A DNA stretch of 64,000 bases from the NCBI RefSeq assembly GCF_019402665.1, contig NZ_VSST01000015.1, forward strand, positions 62,001 to 126,000, given 5' to 3'. Within the stretch, counting starts at the first letter, position 1, and every line of letters starts with the position of its first letter. The stretch is from Bradyrhizobium canariense. GTDB taxonomy: Bacteria; Pseudomonadota; Alphaproteobacteria; Rhizobiales; Xanthobacteraceae. A program made the translations under genes and the position numbers. Below, in pieces: positions 57,491 through 64,000 of the stretch. The notes beneath the pieces were generated by a model. That model saw only the letters and a program-made list of their open reading frames with translations, had not been told where the DNA came from and ran no database searches.

Positions 57491-58663
57491 ATGACGACAT
57501 TGACGGTAAAGGACCTTCTTCCCGAGGACGGCACGCGGGGAACGCTTGTCGGCCGCGTCTGGCTGCCGCAGGCGAATGGCCCGGCCGTGGTCGCCGTGCG
57601 CGGCGATGGTGTGTTCGACGTCACCGCAACGTTCCCGACCGTCAGCACGCTCTGCGAGGAGGACGATCCGGCGAAGGCGCTTGCCACGACCAAGGGCGAG
57701 CGCATCGGCGATATCGAGGCCATCGTCCGCAACACGCCGCCCGATCAGCGCGATCCGAAAAAGCCGTGGCTGCTCGCGCCGGTCGATCTCCAGACGCTGA
57801 AGGCGGCCGGTGTGACCTTCGCCATCTCGATGCTGGAGCGCGTGATCGAGGAGCGGGCGAAAGGCAATCCGGCCTCGGCCGAAGCGATCCGGCAAGAGGT
57901 GACGCGGCTGATCGGCGACGATCTGTCGAAGCTCAAGCCGGGTTCGGACCAGGCGATGCACCTGAAGCAGGTGCTGATCGACCAGAACGCCTGGAGCCAG
58001 TATCTCGAGGTCGGCATTGGCCCCGATGCCGAGGTCTTCACCAAGGCGCCGACCTTGTCGTCGGTCGGCACCGGCATGGATGCGGGGCTGCATCCGAAAT
58101 CGACATGGAACAACCCCGAGCCGGAGCTGGTGCTGTTCGTCTCGAGCCGCGGCAAGATCGTCGGCGGCGCGCTCGGCAACGACGTCAATCTGCGCGACTT
58201 TGAGGGCCGTTCGGCGCTGTTGTTGTCGAAAGCCAAAGACAACAACGCGTCGTGTTCGATCGGTCCGCTGCTGCGCCTGTTCGACGACAGCTTTACCCTC
58301 GATGACGCCCGCAAGCTCGACATCAGCCTGAACGTGAAGGGGCAGGACGGTTTCGTCCTCGACGGCCATTCCTCGATCAGCATGATCAGCCGCGATCCGA
58401 CCGATCTGGTCGAGCAGACCATCGGCAAGGTGCATCAATATCCTGATGGCTTCGTGCTATTCCTCGGGACCATGTTCGCACCGGTTAAGGATCGCGACGC
58501 GCCGGGGCAGGGGTTCACCCACAAGCGCGACGACATCGTCACGATCTCGGCGCCCCAGCTCGGCAAACTCGTCAACCGCATGCGGACCAGCGACGAGTGC
58601 GAGCCCTGGACCTTCGGCATCGGCGCGCTGATGAAGAATCTGGCGCAGCGGAAGCTGATCTAG
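57491..58663 (+). CDS. FAH-family sugar-acid enzyme upstream of a sugar ABC importer
   Basis: A 390-residue member of the long FAH branch that includes 2-keto-3-deoxy sugar acid dehydratases and hydrolases. EVFTKAPTLSSVGTGMDAGL, PEPELVLFVSSRGKIVGGAL with the metal Glu pair, and FEGRSALLLSKAKDNNASCS mark it. The GNDVNLRDFEGRS block matches enzymes that act on 2-keto-3-deoxy-arabinonate or rhamnonate. It is followed by a YtfQ-type sugar importer, which supports a sugar-acid role. The start at 57491 has GCGAGGA upstream; an earlier in-frame ATG at 57425 has none. Confidence 0.87.
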   Translation: MTTLTVKDLLPEDGTRGTLVGRVWLPQANGPAVVAVRGDGVFDVTATFPTVSTLCEEDDPAKALATTKGERIGDIEAIVRNTPPDQRDPKKPWLLAPVDLQTLKAAGVTFAISMLERVIEERAKGNPASAEAIRQEVTRLIGDDLSKLKPGSDQAMHLKQVLIDQNAWSQYLEVGIGPDAEVFTKAPTLSSVGTGMDAGLHPKSTWNNPEPELVLFVSSRGKIVGGALGNDVNLRDFEGRSALLLSKAKDNNASCSIGPLLRLFDDSFTLDDARKLDISLNVKGQDGFVLDGHSSISMISRDPTDLVEQTIGKVHQYPDGFVLFLGTMFAPVKDRDAPGQGFTHKRDDIVTISAPQLGKLVNRMRTSDECEPWTFGIGALMKNLAQRKLI

Positions 58664-58720
58664 CGGTCGGCATGTTGCCCGGCCGACAGCGGGCGATTGC
58701 ACATCGAAATCAGAGAAGGT

Positions 58721-58807
58721 CGTCATGCCCGGGCTTGTTCCGGGCATCCACGTTCTTTGTCCCGCATGGCAAGAACGTGGATAGCCGCGACAAGCCCGCC
58801 CATGACG
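58721..58807. repeat. REP-like inverted repeat
   Basis: CGTCATGCCCGGGCTTGTTC at the left and CGACAAGCCCGCCCATGACG at the right are inverted copies, with an inner pair CCACGTTCTT/AAGAACGTGG. The rest of the 58664-59052 gap holds the palindrome at 58925 and nothing else I can name. Confidence 0.75.
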
Positions 58808-58924
58808 ATGTGGCGCTGGCCAAGCTGCATCATTTCTTTCATCTTCCCGTTGCATCTGCGGAACAAAATCGCGCTGGGCGTGTCGTACAATGACTCTCCT
58901 GCCGAATGTCACCTCCCGACCAAA

Positions 58925-58943
58925 TAGTCAGATAATATGACTA
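58925..58943. promoter_or_regulatory. Candidate GntR operator upstream of the sugar importer
   Basis: TAGTCA-GATAATA-TGACTA is an exact inverted repeat with a 7-bp AT-rich spacer. It lies 109 bp upstream of the YtfQ-like gene. The GntR/FadR-type gene ending this operon (63647 onward) is the likely binder; such regulators often use a GTC-containing half-site. Confidence 0.6.
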
Positions 58944-59052
58944 GTCGGAACCAAGCTTCCGTGAAATAGTCCCTCCCGCCGCCTCAAAGGTCGGCCTGTG
59001 GGTGCGATGCTACCAATCGGCGCCCCGGATAACATTTTGGGAGATACGCCTG

Positions 59053-60018
59053 ATGATCCTCAAAGCCCTCTTTGCGGCCAGCGCCACTGCCGCGTTGCTG
59101 CTCGCGCTGCCGGCGAATGCCGCCGAGCTCACCATCGGCTTCTCGCAGATCGGATCGGAATCCGGCTGGCGCGCGGCCGAGACCTCGGTCTCCAAGCAGG
59201 AAGCCACCAAGCGCAAGGTCAATCTCAAGATCGCCGACGCGCAGCAGAAGCAGGAGAACCAGATCAAGGCGATCCGCTCCTTCATCGCGCAGAATGTCGA
59301 TGCGATCTTCCTCGCGCCCGTCGTCTCGACCGGCTGGGACTCGGTGCTGAAGGAAGCCAAGGAGGCCAAGATCCCGGTCGTGCTGCTCGACCGCGACATC
59401 GATCCCTCCGGCAAGGAGCTCTATCTCACCGCCGTGACCTCAGACAGCGTGCATGAAGGCGAGGTCGCCGGCGACTGGCTGGCCAAGACCGTCGGGGCCA
59501 AAGCCTGCAACATCGTCGAATTGCAGGGAACGGTCGGCGCGAGCGTCGCCGCCAACCGCAAGAAGGGTTTTGACACCGCCATCGCCAAACACGCGAACCT
59601 GAAGGTGGTGCGCAGCCAGACCGGCGACTTCACCCGCGCCAAGGGCAAGGAAGTGATGGAAAGCTTCATCAAGGCCGAAGGCGGCGGCAAGTCGATCTGC
59701 GCGGTCTACGCGCATAATGACGACATGATGGTCGGCGCGATCCAGGCGATGAAGGAAGCTGGCCTCAAGCCGGGCAAGGAGATCCTCACTGTCTCGATCG
59801 ATGCGGTCCCCGACATCTTCAAGGCCATGGCCGCCGGCGAAGCCAATGCCACGGTCGAGCTGACGCCGAACATGGCGGGCCCCGCGCTCGATGCCATCGC
59901 GGCCTTCAAGGGCAAGGGCACGGTGCCGCCGAAATGGATCCAGACGGAGTCGAAGCTTTATACGGCCGCCGATGATCCGCAGAAGATCTACGACAGCAAG
60001 AAGGGCCTCGGTTACTGA
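59053..60018 (+). CDS. Sugar ABC transporter substrate-binding protein (YtfQ-like)
   Basis: A 321-residue periplasmic binding protein with a clear signal peptide (LFAASATAALLLALPANAAE). The family run TIGFSQIGSESGWRAAETSV is typical of YtfQ, which binds galactofuranose, and IFLAPVVSTGWDSVLKEAKE, PVVLLDRDID and YAHNDDMMVGAIQAMKEAGL follow. The Trp of ESGWR and the Asp/Arg pairs of the ligand pocket are present. Pentofuranose or other furanose ligands are possible. GGGAG precedes the ATG at 59053. It heads a five-gene unit SBP-ATPase-permease-permease-regulator. Confidence 0.9.
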   Translation: MILKALFAASATAALLLALPANAAELTIGFSQIGSESGWRAAETSVSKQEATKRKVNLKIADAQQKQENQIKAIRSFIAQNVDAIFLAPVVSTGWDSVLKEAKEAKIPVVLLDRDIDPSGKELYLTAVTSDSVHEGEVAGDWLAKTVGAKACNIVELQGTVGASVAANRKKGFDTAIAKHANLKVVRSQTGDFTRAKGKEVMESFIKAEGGGKSICAVYAHNDDMMVGAIQAMKEAGLKPGKEILTVSIDAVPDIFKAMAAGEANATVELTPNMAGPALDAIAAFKGKGTVPPKWIQTESKLYTAADDPQKIYDSKKGLGY

Positions 60019-60139
60019 GGCGAGGACGTCGCCGGACGGCCGTGTTTCGGCAGTCCGGCGATCCCGCTCGAAACCGCTGCGCGAACGAACAGGCTCCGTG
60101 TCCGCATCGTCGGCGGGCGCCGCTGGGAGTGAATTTGTG

Positions 60140-61684
60140 ATGGAGAACAGCCCGGATTCCGCGGCTTCCCTGCTGGAGGCGCGCGGGATCAGCAAGAGTT
60201 TTGGTGCGGTACGCGCGTTGCAGCAAGTCGACTTCACGCTGCGCGCTGGCGAGATTCATGCGTTGCTTGGCGAGAACGGCGCCGGCAAGTCCACGTTGAT
60301 CAAGGTGATCACCGGCGTGTTCCCGCGCGATGCTGGCATCGTCAGGCTCGGCGGCGAAGAGGTCGCGCCGCGCTCGGCCAAGGCGGCGCTTCAGGCCGGC
60401 ATCGCCACCGTCTACCAGGAGGTCAATCTGCTGCCGAACCTCTCGGTGGCGCAGAACCTGTTCCTTGACCGGCAGCCGATGCGTTTCGGCATGGTGCGCG
60501 AAGGCGAGATGCGCCGCCGCGCCAAGGCGCTGCTCGCGGATTTCGGCCTCGACATCGACGTATCAGCGCCGCTTGGCAATTATTCGGTGGCGATCCAGCA
60601 TGTCACCGCAATCGCGCGCGCTGTCGATCTCTCGGCGCGTGTGCTGATCCTGGACGAGCCGACCGCGAGCCTCGACCGCCATGAGGTCGAGATCCTCTTT
60701 CGCATCATGCGTCAGCTTGCCAAGCGCGGCATTGGCATCGTCTTCGTCAGCCATTTCCTCGACCAGGTCTACGAGATCTCCGATCGCATCACGGTTTTGC
60801 GAAATGGTCGCCTGGTCGGCGAGCGCGAGACCGCGTCGCTGTTGCGACTCGAGCTGATCCGGATGATGCTCGGCCGCGAGCTGGCCGAGACCACCAGCGC
60901 GCGGGCCGCGACGCGCGAGCATCAGGCCCGCGAAGTCTGCGCGAGCTTCGAGAGCTATGGCAAATCAGGCTATGTCGCGCCGTTCAATCTCGAGCTGCGC
61001 CATGGCGAGGTGGTCGGTCTCGCCGGCCTGCTCGGCTCGGGCCGGACCGAGACGGCGCGGCTGGTGTTCGGCGCCGAGCGCGCCGATCGCGGGCAGGCGA
61101 GGGTGGAAGGCGCGCCTGTCCGGCTTCACTCGCCGCGCGACGGCGTGCGCCACGGCTTTGGCTATTGCCCTGAGGAGCGCAAGACTGACGGCATCGTTGC
61201 CGAGCTCACCGTGCGCGAGAACATCGTGCTCGCGCTCCAGGCCAAGCGCGGTCTGCATCGGCCGCTGTCGCGACGCGAGCAGGACGAGATCGCAAGCCGT
61301 TACGTCAAGATGCTCGACATTCGCCCGCCCGATCCGGAGCGTCCCGTCGGCCTGCTGTCCGGCGGCAATCAGCAGAAGGTCCTGCTGGCACGGTGGCTTG
61401 CGACCTCCCCGCGGCTCCTCGTGCTGGACGAGCCGACCCGCGGCATCGACGTCGGCGCGCATGCCGAGATCATCCGCCTGATACGCGAGCTCTGCGACGA
61501 CGGGCTTGCGCTGCTCGTGATTTCCTCCGAGCTCGACGAGATCGTGACCTATTCCGATCGCGTGGTGGTGCTGCGCGACCGCGCTCATGTCGAGGAACTC
61601 GCGGGCGAGGCGATCGACGTCGGTAACATTCTCGCGGCCATTGCCGTCGATAGCGTCGCCGTTGCGCTTGAGGCTCACACATGA
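60140..61684 (+). CDS. Sugar ABC transporter ATP-binding protein (YtfR-like)
   Basis: A 514-residue duplicated ATPase. The first half has Walker A GENGAGKST and Walker B LILDEPTASLD; the second has a degenerate Walker A (GLLGSGRTETARLV), signature LSGGNQQKVLLARWL and Walker B LVLDEPTRGIDVGA. The VYQEVNLLPNLSVAQNLFLD Q-loop region is typical of RbsA-like proteins. It overlaps the first permease gene by 4 bp. A GTG three bases upstream could also be the start, since GGGAG lies at the right distance for it. Confidence 0.93.
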   Translation: MENSPDSAASLLEARGISKSFGAVRALQQVDFTLRAGEIHALLGENGAGKSTLIKVITGVFPRDAGIVRLGGEEVAPRSAKAALQAGIATVYQEVNLLPNLSVAQNLFLDRQPMRFGMVREGEMRRRAKALLADFGLDIDVSAPLGNYSVAIQHVTAIARAVDLSARVLILDEPTASLDRHEVEILFRIMRQLAKRGIGIVFVSHFLDQVYEISDRITVLRNGRLVGERETASLLRLELIRMMLGRELAETTSARAATREHQAREVCASFESYGKSGYVAPFNLELRHGEVVGLAGLLGSGRTETARLVFGAERADRGQARVEGAPVRLHSPRDGVRHGFGYCPEERKTDGIVAELTVRENIVLALQAKRGLHRPLSRREQDEIASRYVKMLDIRPPDPERPVGLLSGGNQQKVLLARWLATSPRLLVLDEPTRGIDVGAHAEIIRLIRELCDDGLALLVISSELDEIVTYSDRVVVLRDRAHVEELAGEAIDVGNILAAIAVDSVAVALEAHT

Positions 61685-62673
61685 CAGCGCTGCTGCCGCG
61701 CCGCGGCCTTGCCCAGATCCTCGCATTGATCGTCATCCTCGCGGTCGATCGTGTGGTGTCGCCGCAATTCTTCGATCTGCGCCTCCAGGATGGACGTCTG
61801 TTCGGCAGCCTGATCGACGTGCTCAATCGCGGCACGCCGGTGGCGCTGCTCTCGCTCGGCATGGTCCTGGTGATCGCGACGCGCGGCATCGATCTGTCGG
61901 TCGGCGCGGTCATGGCGATCTCGGGCGCGATCGCGGCGAGCCTCGCCGACAACCACAGTCTGGCCGTGGTGCTGGCGGCTGCGCTCGGCGCGGGCCTGAT
62001 CTGCGGATTGTGGAACGGATTTCTCGTCGCGGTGCTCGGCATGCAGCCGATCGTGGCGACCTTGATCCTGATGGTGGCGGGACGCGGCATCGCTCAGCTC
62101 ATTACCGAAGGCCGCATCGTGACCTTCTCCTCGCCCGATCTGGTCTGGCTCGGCAACGGCTCCATCCTCGGCGTGCCGGTGCCAGTCGCGATTGCGCTTG
62201 GCATGTTGATGCTCACCGGCGCGGTGGTGCGAGGCTCGGCACTTGGGTTACTGATCGAGGCAACCGGCGGCAATGCGCGGGCGAGCGAGCTTGCCGGCGT
62301 CGGCACGCGCGCGATGATTTTGGCGGTCTATGTCTGGTGCGGCGTTTGCGCTGCGCTTGCCGGTGTCATCGCGGCGGCCGACATCATGGGCGCGGATGCC
62401 AACAATGCCGGCCTCTGGCTCGAGCTCGACGCCATCCTCGCGGTGGTGATCGGCGGCACCTCGCTGTTCGGCGGCCGCTTCAGTCTCGTGCTGGCCGTAC
62501 TCGGCGCGCTGATCATCCAGACCATGAACACCGGCATTCTGCTGTCGGGCTATCCGCCGGAGTTCAATTTGCTGGTCAAGGCGATGGTGGTGCTCGCCGT
62601 GCTGCTGCTGCAATCGCCGAAGCTGTCCGGCTTTGCCGGAATCGTGACGCGGCTGCGGGGGACCAAGGCATGA
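61681..62673 (+). CDS. Sugar ABC transporter permease (YtfT-like)
   Basis: A 330-residue membrane protein of the RbsC/AraH family with about ten helices. LLSLGMVLVIATRGIDLSVG is the family signature near residue 60, and AILAVVIGGTSLFGGRFSLV the conserved C-terminal motif. Its ATG overlaps the ATPase stop (ATGA) and its end overlaps the second permease start. Paired with YjfF it makes a heterodimeric channel. Confidence 0.92.
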   Translation: MTALLPRRGLAQILALIVILAVDRVVSPQFFDLRLQDGRLFGSLIDVLNRGTPVALLSLGMVLVIATRGIDLSVGAVMAISGAIAASLADNHSLAVVLAAALGAGLICGLWNGFLVAVLGMQPIVATLILMVAGRGIAQLITEGRIVTFSSPDLVWLGNGSILGVPVPVAIALGMLMLTGAVVRGSALGLLIEATGGNARASELAGVGTRAMILAVYVWCGVCAALAGVIAAADIMGADANNAGLWLELDAILAVVIGGTSLFGGRFSLVLAVLGALIIQTMNTGILLSGYPPEFNLLVKAMVVLAVLLLQSPKLSGFAGIVTRLRGTKA

Positions 62674-63650
62674 AAGGCCTGCCGCCCGTCCTCATCACGG
62701 CGATCGTGCTCGTCGCGGGATTCGCGCTTTGCGCGATGCAGTTTCCCAACATCGCCTCCACCCGCGTTGTCGGCAATCTCCTGACCGACAACGCCTTCCT
62801 CGGCATCGTCGCGACGGGCATGACCTTCGTCATCATTTCCGGCGGCATCGATCTCTCGGTCGGCTCGGTGATCGGCTTCACCACGGTGTTCGTCGCGCTG
62901 GCGATCGAGCGCTGGGGAATGCCGCCCCTGGTCGCCTTCGTCGCCATCCTCGCGCTCTCGGCCGCCTTCGGAGCGGCGATGGGCGCGGTGATCCATGTCT
63001 TCGATTTGCCGCCTTTCATCGTGACGCTCGCCGGCATGTTCTTGGCCCGGGGTGCCAGCTTCCTGCTCTCGACGGAATCGGTGCCGATCACAGCACCGGT
63101 CTATTCCACCGTGTCGGACTTCGCACTGCGAGTACCCGGCGGTGGACGGCTGACGGCGGTCGCGATCATCATGCTTACGATCGTGATCGGCGGCGCATTG
63201 CTGCTGCAGCTCACCCGGTTCGGCGCCAATGTTTATGCGCTCGGCGGCAGCCGGGCGACCGCGAGCCTGATGGGTGTCGCCGTCGGCAGGATGACGGTGA
63301 AGATCTACATGCTGTCGAGCCTGCTCGCCGGCATCGCCGGCATCGTCTTCTCCTTCTACACCAGCGCCGGCTACTCGCTGTCCGCGGTTGGCGTCGAGCT
63401 CGACAGCATCGCGGCCGTCGTGATCGGCGGCACGCTGCTCACGGGCGGGCAGGGCTCGGTGATCGGCACCTTCCTCGGGGTGCTGATCCAGGGCATGATC
63501 CAGACCTACATTAATTTCGACGGGACGCTGTCGAGCTGGTGGACCAAGATCGCGACCGGGGTGCTGCTGTTCGCCTTCATCGCCTTGCAGCAGGGGTTGG
63601 TCGCGCTCGCGCGCCGGCCCGTGGCAAAGCGCGCGGGAGCAGTCTCATGA
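62670..63650 (+). CDS. Sugar ABC transporter permease (YjfF-like)
   Basis: A 326-residue second permease. FVIISGGIDLSVGSVIGFTT is the signature, and IAAVVIGGTLLTGGQGSVIG the C-terminal motif, both shifted relative to YtfT and typical of YjfF. NVYALGGSRATASLMGVAVG is the cytoplasmic coupling loop. Its start overlaps the YtfT-like stop, and its stop overlaps the GntR gene start as ATGA, so all five genes are translationally linked. Confidence 0.92.
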   Translation: MKGLPPVLITAIVLVAGFALCAMQFPNIASTRVVGNLLTDNAFLGIVATGMTFVIISGGIDLSVGSVIGFTTVFVALAIERWGMPPLVAFVAILALSAAFGAAMGAVIHVFDLPPFIVTLAGMFLARGASFLLSTESVPITAPVYSTVSDFALRVPGGGRLTAVAIIMLTIVIGGALLLQLTRFGANVYALGGSRATASLMGVAVGRMTVKIYMLSSLLAGIAGIVFSFYTSAGYSLSAVGVELDSIAAVVIGGTLLTGGQGSVIGTFLGVLIQGMIQTYINFDGTLSSWWTKIATGVLLFAFIALQQGLVALARRPVAKRAGAVS

Positions 63651-64000
63651 CCACCTCGCGCATCCTTGTCATCCCGACGCGCCGGGCGCACTCCAATCAC
63701 GCGGAGGTGGCCCGCTCGATCGGCGTCGACATCATTGCCGGCCGCTACGCGGAGGGAACGCGCCTGCCTGGCGATGCCGAAATGATCGCGATGTTCGGGG
63801 TGTCGCGACCGGTGCTGCGCGAGAGCGTGAAGACGCTGGTGGCCAAGGGCCTGCTCACAACCAAGGCGCGGGTCGGCACCGTCGTGCGTGAACGCGTCGC
63901 CTGGAACATGTTCGACGCCGACGTGCTGGCCTGGCACCTGGATGCCGGGATCGACAAGCGCTTCCTCAATGACCTCGCCGAAATCCGCCTCGCGGTCGAG
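63647..64000 (+). CDS. GntR-family (FadR-subfamily) regulator, N-terminal part (cut by window edge)
   Basis: One hundred and eighteen codons are visible. The winged HTH contains GTRLPGDAEMIAMFGVSRPV and LRESVKTLVAKGLLTTKARV, and the start of an FCD domain follows (WHLDAGIDKRFLNDLAEIRL). It overlaps the second permease gene by four bases, so it is cotranscribed with the importer. It probably represses the operon through the palindrome at 58925, with a sugar or sugar acid as inducer. The window ends before the ligand domain is complete. Confidence 0.88.
   Translation, partial: MTTSRILVIPTRRAHSNHAEVARSIGVDIIAGRYAEGTRLPGDAEMIAMFGVSRPVLRESVKTLVAKGLLTTKARVGTVVRERVAWNMFDADVLAWHLDAGIDKRFLNDLAEIRLAVE

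Overview
The window is GC-rich chromosomal DNA, most likely from Bradyrhizobium or a close relative in the Nitrobacteraceae. This rests on codon use, on dispersed palindromic repeats of the type ending in a CCACCCTACG arm, on small conserved rhizobial proteins, and on the mix of oxalate, glyoxylate, aldehyde-oxidase and ABC-transport genes. I see no rRNA, tRNA, CRISPR array, insertion sequence or prophage. Both ends cut genes: a cation-diffusion-facilitator transporter on the left and a GntR regulator on the right.

Layout. Positions 1-8900 hold housekeeping and accessory genes, mostly on the minus strand: quinone oxidoreductase, nitronate monooxygenase, exported and membrane proteins of unknown role, an FAH-family enzyme and a PanE-family reductase. 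Positions 9005-12857 carry a CBS-domain protein, two OFA-family oxalate/formate-type transporters and a 45-residue protein. Positions 13138-19554 hold an Hsp70 homologue, an SRPBCC protein, a PcaB-like lyase with a Bug-type binding protein, a GST remnant, a cold-shock protein and small unknown proteins. Positions 19930-26344 form the core oxalate locus: gntR-oxc-frc, with a divergent ADP-forming acyl-CoA synthetase. Positions 26541-33828 hold an IclR regulator, a NYN/LOTUS protein, adenine deaminase and the glyoxylate-to-glycerate genes gcl-hyi-glxR. Positions 34371-48541 are mixed: a split ThDP enzyme opposite a 2-hydroxyacid dehydrogenase, an orphan FlgC-like protein, a PLP amino-acid decarboxylase, a PaoABC-type aldehyde oxidase, Lrp with alanine dehydrogenase, and a YeiH-type exporter. 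Positions 48680-57379 are a coherent but unfamiliar redox/transport cluster. Positions 57491-64000 are a YtfQRT-YjfF-type sugar ABC importer with an FAH-family enzyme and a GntR regulator.

Two results stand out. First, one 17-bp element, consensus TGGYATACCAnATGCCA, lies upstream of the CBS gene, both OFA transporters, the 45-aa gene, gntR-oxc-frc and the acyl-CoA synthetase. It defines a probable oxalate regulon spread over about 15 kb and run by the local GntR/FCD protein. A PanE-family reductase lies downstream of the CBS gene; in Methylobacterium a PanE homologue is the oxalyl-CoA reductase, so oxalate could enter the gcl-hyi-glxR route encoded here.

Second, the 48.7-57.4 kb cluster combines an ABC importer whose binding protein appears fused to a NosL-like domain, a Crp/Fnr regulator, a DUF971 protein, a ferredoxin-NADP reductase-like protein, an AprA-like flavoprotein, a two-cluster ferredoxin and a HEAT-repeat protein. 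Three of its promoter regions share a CAACTAAT element. The substrate is unknown to me, and this is the best candidate here for an undescribed system.
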